9,770 bases of DNA from Pseudomonadota bacterium. Lineage in GTDB: Bacteria; Bdellovibrionota; JAFGOL01. Below, piece by piece: positions 5,507 to 9,770 of this stretch. Position 1 is the stretch's first letter. Each line of letters opens with the position of its first letter. Below the pieces are notes generated by a model. The model searched no databases and was not told where the DNA came from. It saw nothing but the letters and a program-made list of their open reading frames with translations. The stretch lies in NCBI GenBank assembly GCA_026390535.1, contig JAPLFT010000337.1, forward strand, positions 1-9,770, written 5' to 3'. Position numbers and translations under genes: made by a program.

Positions 5507-8017
5507 ATGTCTGATTACAGTCCTAGAGAGATCGAAAAAAAATGGCAGTCTGCTTGGGCCAAAGATAACGTAGACCAAGTAACCGAAGACAAAAAGAAAG
5601 AAAAGTATTATTGCCTGGAAATGTTTCCGTATCCTTCAGGAAAACTTCATATGGGACATGTCAGGAATTATTCCATCGGTGATGTTTTTGCCAGATATAA
5701 GAAGATGAGAGGCTATAATGTACTTCATCCGTTCGGATGGGACTCATTTGGGCTGCCTGCGGAAAATGCAGCCATAAAAAATAATATTCATCCTGCCCAG
5801 TGGACCTATAAAAATATAGACGAAATGAGACGACAGATGAAAGATATGGGTTTTGGTTATGATTGGACAAGAGAGGTCATGACCTGTCACAAGGATTATT
5901 ATAAATGGGAACAGCTGTTCTTTGTTAAGATGCTAAATAAAGGGCTGGCATATAAAAAGAAAAGTACCGTTAACTGGTGTGAGGATTGTAAGACCGTTCT
6001 CGCAAATGAGCAGGTACAGGATGGAAAATGCTGGCGCTGTGGAAAAAATATAACAACAAAGGAAATAGAACAGTGGTTTTTTAAGATAACCAACTATGCG
6101 CAGGAATTACTGGATGGATGCGATAAACTCCCGGGGTGGCCGGAACGTGTTTTGACGATGCAAAAAAACTGGATAGGCCGTTCGGAAGGTGCAGAGGTGG
6201 ATTTTGCCATCAAGGGTGTAAAGGATACAAAATTAAGAATATATACTACGAGGCCGGACACTATATTCGGAGTGACTTTCATGAGTATTGCTCCTGAGCA
6301 TCCGCTTACGGCATCCTTGTGCAAGGGAAAGCCGCAGGAAAAGGAAGTTTTGGCATTTGTAGATAAGATAAGAAGAACAAGCAAAATAGAGCGTACGGCA
6401 GAGGGTGGTGTAAAAGAGGGCGTGTTCACAGGCTCGTACGCAATAAATCCGCTCAACAACGAGGAGATACCGATCTATGCTGCAAACTTTGTGTTAATGG
6501 ATTATGGAACGGGAGCTGTTATGGCAGTCCCGGGACACGACACAAGGGATTTTGCCTTTGCAAAAAAATATAATATCCCGATCAAGGTGGTAATAAAGGC
6601 TGACTGGATGAGTGCAAATCCGACTGACGCTGAACTTAAAGATGCGTACGTTGAGCCGGGCATCATGGTAAACTCACTTGAGTTCAACGGTATTAATAGC
6701 GAGCTTGCGATATCAAAGATCAGTGATTATATAGAGTCTAAAAAACTTGGTAAAAAAACCATAAACTATAGATTAAAGGACTGGGGCATAAGTCGTCAGC
6801 GTTACTGGGGCTGCCCAATACCTGTTATCTACTGTGATAAATGCGGCATGGTGCCGGTCCCGGAAAAAGATCTGCCGGTCGTTCTGCCGGAGGATGCAAA
6901 ACTTACAGCGATAGGGGACAATCCTCTTTCCAAGATTGATTCATTTGTTAATGTAAAATGCCCAAAATGTGGTGGTATGGGTCATAGAGAAACGGATACC
7001 ATGGATACCTTTGTTGAATCATCATGGTATTACGCAAGATACACAGCACCTAAAGACGAGCCCTCAGGTATCAATAAGGAAAAAGCGGCATACTGGTTGC
7101 CTGTGGATCAGTATATAGGCGGAATAGAACACGCCATAATGCATCTTCTATATGCGAGGTTTTTCCACAAGGTACTAAGAGATTTTGGATACCTTACGGG
7201 GGATGAACCTTTTAAGAATCTGCTTACCCAGGGAATGGTGATCAAAGACGGTCACAAGATGAGTAAATCCCTTGGTAATACCGTGGATCCCGATTACATA
7301 ATCAATAAATACGGAGCGGATACCGCAAGATTATTCTCTGTGTTTGCGGCTCCGCCGGAAAAAGACCTGGACTGGAATGACCATGGTGTAGAAGGTTGCT
7401 ATAGATTTATAGGCAGGATATGGCGATTCATAGACAACAATTCATCCATATGGAATGAGATGAAAGGAATATCGGTCCTTTCACAGAATGTATCTGCCGC
7501 AAATCTAAGTCCCGAAATAAAAAAACTTAGAAGTTTTACACATAAGACGCTGAAAAAGGTCACTTCAGATATTGATATCTTTGGCCTTAATACTGCTGTA
7601 GCTGCAATGATGGAACTTGTTAATGAGATATACAAGATAGATGTTTCAAAAATAAATAAAGATGATAAAAAAGTGCTAAAAGAGGTGACAGAAATTCTCG
7701 TATTGATGTTAACACCTTTTGCCCCTCATGCAAGTTGTGAACTATGGAACGAGCTTGGTAACGATGGTATGGCTATACAACACATTTGGCCTTCCGTTGA
7801 TGAAAAAGCTGTTATTGAAGATCATAAATTGATCGTTGTTCAGATAAACGGAAAAGTCAGGGCAAAGATGGAGATACCGACCGGTACCAGCGAAGAAAAG
7901 GTTAAAAAAATAGCTTTTGCAGATGTAAATGTTAAAAAGTTTATAGAAGGAAAAGAGATAAAGAAGGTGATCTATGTTGAGGGCAAACTCCTTAGCATTG
8001 CTGTTAGTGGTTCTTAG
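5507..8017 (+). CDS. leuS: Leucyl-tRNA synthetase
   Basis: This cytoplasmic class I synthetase charges tRNA-Leu with leucine using ATP. Its 836 residues are close to the family's usual length (860 in E. coli). The HIGH motif is H48-M-G-H51 within FPYPSGKLHMGHVRNY, and KMSKS is at 584-588. Cysteine pairs at 158/161 with 175/178 and at 443/446 with 485/488 are placed to bind zinc. The CP1 editing domain lies between the catalytic halves and keeps its threonine-rich motif TTRPDT (247-252) and the GHDTRD motif with Asp345, so post-transfer editing should be intact. DWGISRQRYWGCPIP and the ETDTMDTFVESSWYYARY region complete the catalytic core. The C-terminal tRNA-binding domain ends in VEGKLLSIAVSGS. 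It is the first gene of a compact operon, and its last 44 bases also encode the LptE leader. All key residues appear present. Confidence 0.98.
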   Translation: MSDYSPREIEKKWQSAWAKDNVDQVTEDKKKEKYYCLEMFPYPSGKLHMGHVRNYSIGDVFARYKKMRGYNVLHPFGWDSFGLPAENAAIKNNIHPAQWTYKNIDEMRRQMKDMGFGYDWTREVMTCHKDYYKWEQLFFVKMLNKGLAYKKKSTVNWCEDCKTVLANEQVQDGKCWRCGKNITTKEIEQWFFKITNYAQELLDGCDKLPGWPERVLTMQKNWIGRSEGAEVDFAIKGVKDTKLRIYTTRPDTIFGVTFMSIAPEHPLTASLCKGKPQEKEVLAFVDKIRRTSKIERTAEGGVKEGVFTGSYAINPLNNEEIPIYAANFVLMDYGTGAVMAVPGHDTRDFAFAKKYNIPIKVVIKADWMSANPTDAELKDAYVEPGIMVNSLEFNGINSELAISKISDYIESKKLGKKTINYRLKDWGISRQRYWGCPIPVIYCDKCGMVPVPEKDLPVVLPEDAKLTAIGDNPLSKIDSFVNVKCPKCGGMGHRETDTMDTFVESSWYYARYTAPKDEPSGINKEKAAYWLPVDQYIGGIEHAIMHLLYARFFHKVLRDFGYLTGDEPFKNLLTQGMVIKDGHKMSKSLGNTVDPDYIINKYGADTARLFSVFAAPPEKDLDWNDHGVEGCYRFIGRIWRFIDNNSSIWNEMKGISVLSQNVSAANLSPEIKKLRSFTHKTLKKVTSDIDIFGLNTAVAAMMELVNEIYKIDVSKINKDDKKVLKEVTEILVLMLTPFAPHASCELWNELGNDGMAIQHIWPSVDEKAVIEDHKLIVVQINGKVRAKMEIPTGTSEEKVKKIAFADVNVKKFIEGKEIKKVIYVEGKLLSIAVSGS
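7964..7969 (+). promoter_or_regulatory. Ribosome binding site of lptE inside leuS
   Basis: AAGGTG lies 4 bases before ATG 7974, within the leuS coding region. It supports the overlapping start, which is also the one that provides a complete lipoprotein signal peptide. Confidence 0.6.
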
Positions 8018-8549
8018 TGCCTGCAGCTATAGCTTTACGTCATTAAAGAATCCCTACGAAAAAAAGGGTGTCAAGACCGTTTCTGTCTCTATATTCAAAA
8101 ATAAGACGATAGAGGGAGGGGCAGAGGTCTTTTTTACAGATTCACTTCGTCTGTATCTTGTCTCAAGAAGCGGAAAACTTGAACTGGTTAGAAGCGGAGC
8201 AGATGCATATATAGAGGGTGAAGTACGCAGTATAACTCTTATCCCGGCAAGTATACAGATGGGAACTGCGGCAACAGAAGCGGCCGGAGGACTTCCTGCG
8301 GATAGACTGCTTGCCACTACTTATACAATTACGGTAACGGCAAGTTTAAAGATGATAAGAGCAAAAGACGAGAAGACTCTTTGGACAAACACATTCAGCC
8401 AGGCACAGACTATGAACAGCGGTTCTTATACTGACGAAAGAGAAACCTCCAATGTGTTCATAAAGGAATCAAACAAACGGGCTGCTATACAGAGCCTTGC
8501 TGATCAGATGATGAAGTTCGCGGTAGATTCATTATTGGAAGAATTCTAA
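7974..8549 (+). CDS. lptE: LPS-assembly lipoprotein LptE
   Basis: This 191-residue protein begins with a lipoprotein signal peptide. The lipobox is L14-S15-A16-C17, so Cys17 should be lipidated and Ser18 at +2 favours sorting to the outer membrane. The mature start SYSFTSLKNPYEKKGVKTVS followed by a SIFKNKTIEGG stretch, then FFTDSLRLYLVSRSGKLELV and ADAYIEGEVRSI (about 30-87), follows the LptE pattern. The order is conserved: 'Y.F', an 'i.i..f.N.T' strand, a helix with 'l...grl.lv', then 'ADa.l.G.v'. In known systems LptE plugs the LptD barrel and helps place LPS on the cell surface. Its place between leuS and holA is the same as in E. coli, which strongly supports the call. The start overlaps leuS by 44 bases. 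An insertion-like Ala/Gly-rich segment at 97-111 (MGTAATEAAGG) may be a loop. Confidence 0.88.
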   Translation: MLRANSLALLLVVLSACSYSFTSLKNPYEKKGVKTVSVSIFKNKTIEGGAEVFFTDSLRLYLVSRSGKLELVRSGADAYIEGEVRSITLIPASIQMGTAATEAAGGLPADRLLATTYTITVTASLKMIRAKDEKTLWTNTFSQAQTMNSGSYTDERETSNVFIKESNKRAAIQSLADQMMKFAVDSLLEEF

Positions 8550-8550
8550 T

Positions 8551-9579
8551 ATGGCAAAAAAAGAAGTAAAAGCATTAGATCTTTTAAAAGAACTTAAGAC
8601 CATTTACACCAATGGTACCAGGGATAAATTAGCGCCAGTCTACATTATATACGGAGAGGAGTTTTATATAAGGGAACGTGCGCTTTACCGTCTAAAACAA
8701 ATAATGAAGAAATTGAACGGGAGTATAGAAAGAGCAACCTTTGACAGTAAAACCGATATAGCTGATTTTATAAACAACCTGAATGAAGCATCCATGTTCA
8801 ACCCTCTAAAACTTGTCATAGCATCTGAATTTTCGGATCTTAAAGGGGAACAGATTGAAAAGCTGATAGAATATCTTAAAAATCCATCTCCCGACGTAAT
8901 CCTTCTTCTACTGTCTTATAAAATAGATAAACGCAAAAAAAATATAACCGATATATTTAACTATGGAATAGTTTGTAACGGCAGGCATCCCAGTAAGGAT
9001 GAATTGCAGACTTGGATCAGGGGCTTTGCTACAGAGAGAGGAAAAACCATAGATGCTCAGTCTGTGGATTTTTTGGGAATAAAATATGAGGGAGAACTTT
9101 CTAGAATAGAAAAAGAAGTGGAAAAAACAGCACTTTATTTGGGTGAAAAAACAACCATAACAAGAAGAGATATAGAATTTACGGCCACGGGTGTTTCATC
9201 ATGCAGTATCTTTGATATATCCCCGGTGTTAGCAACCAAGGACAGAAAACAGGTACTACAGAGAATACAAAAATTACTCAACACAGGAGAAAATCCTGTT
9301 TCTATAAATTCAACTATCATGAATAGAATAAAACGATTGCTTTTAGCTCACGATATATTATTGTCTAAGGCTGGTGATTCCGAATTGGCAAAAGCAATCG
9401 GGATTCCGCCGTTTTTTATTCCGGATTTTAAACGTGAACTCAGAAATTATAAAAGGGAAGATCTTGTTAAGATGTATAAAAGATGTATGAATACAGATTC
9501 GGAACTTAAGAGCGCAAGAAGGGACAAGGACGATGTTCTGGTTTCAGGTATACTGGATCTTCTTGCCAGGAGAGTATAG
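8551..9579 (+). CDS. holA: DNA polymerase III subunit delta
   Basis: This is the clamp-loader delta subunit, which opens the beta sliding clamp during replication. The 342 residues match the family length (343 in E. coli). The N-terminal domain shows the usual APVYIIYGEEFYIRERAL opening (28-45) and a SMFNPLKLVIASEF strand-turn segment (81-94), with PDVILLLLSYKIDKRKK (114-130) later. The middle region has the helical lid pattern, including LSRIEKEVEKTALYLGEKTT and TITRRDIEF (183-210). The C-terminal collar starts near SIFDISPVLATKDRKQVL (219-236) and includes a NRIKRLLLAHDIL helix. As expected for delta, no intact Walker A ATPase loop is seen. The ATG follows the lptE stop by one base, with GGAAGA at 8537-8542 as ribosome binding site. 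This is the third gene of the operon. Confidence 0.93.
   Translation: MAKKEVKALDLLKELKTIYTNGTRDKLAPVYIIYGEEFYIRERALYRLKQIMKKLNGSIERATFDSKTDIADFINNLNEASMFNPLKLVIASEFSDLKGEQIEKLIEYLKNPSPDVILLLLSYKIDKRKKNITDIFNYGIVCNGRHPSKDELQTWIRGFATERGKTIDAQSVDFLGIKYEGELSRIEKEVEKTALYLGEKTTITRRDIEFTATGVSSCSIFDISPVLATKDRKQVLQRIQKLLNTGENPVSINSTIMNRIKRLLLAHDILLSKAGDSELAKAIGIPPFFIPDFKRELRNYKREDLVKMYKRCMNTDSELKSARRDKDDVLVSGILDLLARRV
9568..9573 (+). promoter_or_regulatory. Ribosome binding site of purF inside holA
   Basis: AGGAGA ends 6 bases before ATG 9580 and lies in the last codons of holA, whose stop directly abuts the purF start. The arrangement favours coupled translation. Confidence 0.75.
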
Positions 9580-9770
9580 ATGTGTGGTTTTGCAGCATTC
9601 ATAGGGGATTCCGGGTTATCCAGTGCGATCAAACTTTCTCTTCAGGCCATACAACACAGGGGACAGGATTCTGCGGGCATTGGGCTGTTACAAAATAACA
9701 GTTTTATTATTCACAAGGATCTTGGTTATGTTGCCCAATCATTAAAAGACATAAACTACGAGGGTGGTGG
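9580..9770 (+). CDS. purF: Amidophosphoribosyltransferase PurF, N-terminal part (cut by window end)
   Basis: The first 63 codons of a class II glutamine amidotransferase are present. Cys2 follows the start Met directly (MCGFAAFIGD), so removal of Met would expose the nucleophile without a propeptide. AIQHRGQDSAGIGLL (23-37) is the PurF version of the glutamine-site motif (usually RGQESAGI). GYVAQSL follows where PurF proteins have a glycine-rich 'GLV..vF'-type segment. PurF makes 5-phosphoribosylamine from PRPP and glutamine, the first step of purine synthesis. GlmS or AsnB are less likely because those carry RGYDS or RGPD versions. The phosphoribosyltransferase domain lies outside the window. 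Confidence 0.88.
   Translation, partial: MCGFAAFIGDSGLSSAIKLSLQAIQHRGQDSAGIGLLQNNSFIIHKDLGYVAQSLKDINYEGG

Noticed and set aside
6094..6459. Minus-strand reading frame of 121 codons within leuS
   Set aside because: It is the antisense of the conserved LeuRS editing domain and has no independent evidence.
7567..7580. AGATAT-TG-ATATCT inverted repeat in leuS
   Set aside because: It is short and AT-rich, encodes the ordinary DID segment of the protein and is easily explained by chance.

Overview
The window is AT-rich chromosomal DNA (by eye below 40% G+C) from a diderm bacterium. An LptE-type lipoprotein, an outer-membrane beta-barrel protein and several Sec signal peptides all imply an outer membrane with lipopolysaccharide. 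The gene order leuS-lptE-holA is the same as in E. coli and other proteobacteria, but purF follows. I cannot fix the phylum; a Bdellovibrio- or other deltaproteobacteria-like lineage, or a diderm candidate phylum, would fit. There are no rRNA or tRNA genes, insertion sequences, CRISPR arrays or phage genes. Every stretch of more than 200 bases is covered by a gene.

Left part (1-1248, minus strand): the first 416 codons of a large membrane sensor that runs off the window. It has one N-terminal transmembrane helix, a PDZ-like extracytoplasmic segment, about nine more membrane helices, and a cytoplasmic junction of the kind that precedes a kinase, phosphatase or cyclase output domain. It is transcribed divergently from the next gene across only 49 bases. 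A perfect 26-bp palindrome lies inside its coding sequence.

Middle part (1298-5309, plus strand): four genes for exported proteins. In order they are a secreted START/SRPBCC-like protein, an unrecognised secreted protein with four cysteines and a Pro/Lys-rich tail, a secreted M61-type zinc metallopeptidase whose start overlaps the previous gene, and a small outer-membrane beta-barrel. The second and fourth genes appear to have their own promoters. The block ends at a very strong intrinsic terminator (5335-5367). This is the least ordinary part of the window, and a shared cell-envelope role is an inference from proximity and export only.

Right part (5507-9770, plus strand): a tightly packed housekeeping operon. 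It holds leucyl-tRNA synthetase, LptE (start overlapping leuS by 44 nt), DNA polymerase III delta subunit (1 nt after lptE) and the N-terminus of amidophosphoribosyltransferase PurF (directly abutting holA and cut by the window end). It joins translation, LPS export, replication and purine synthesis in one transcription unit.
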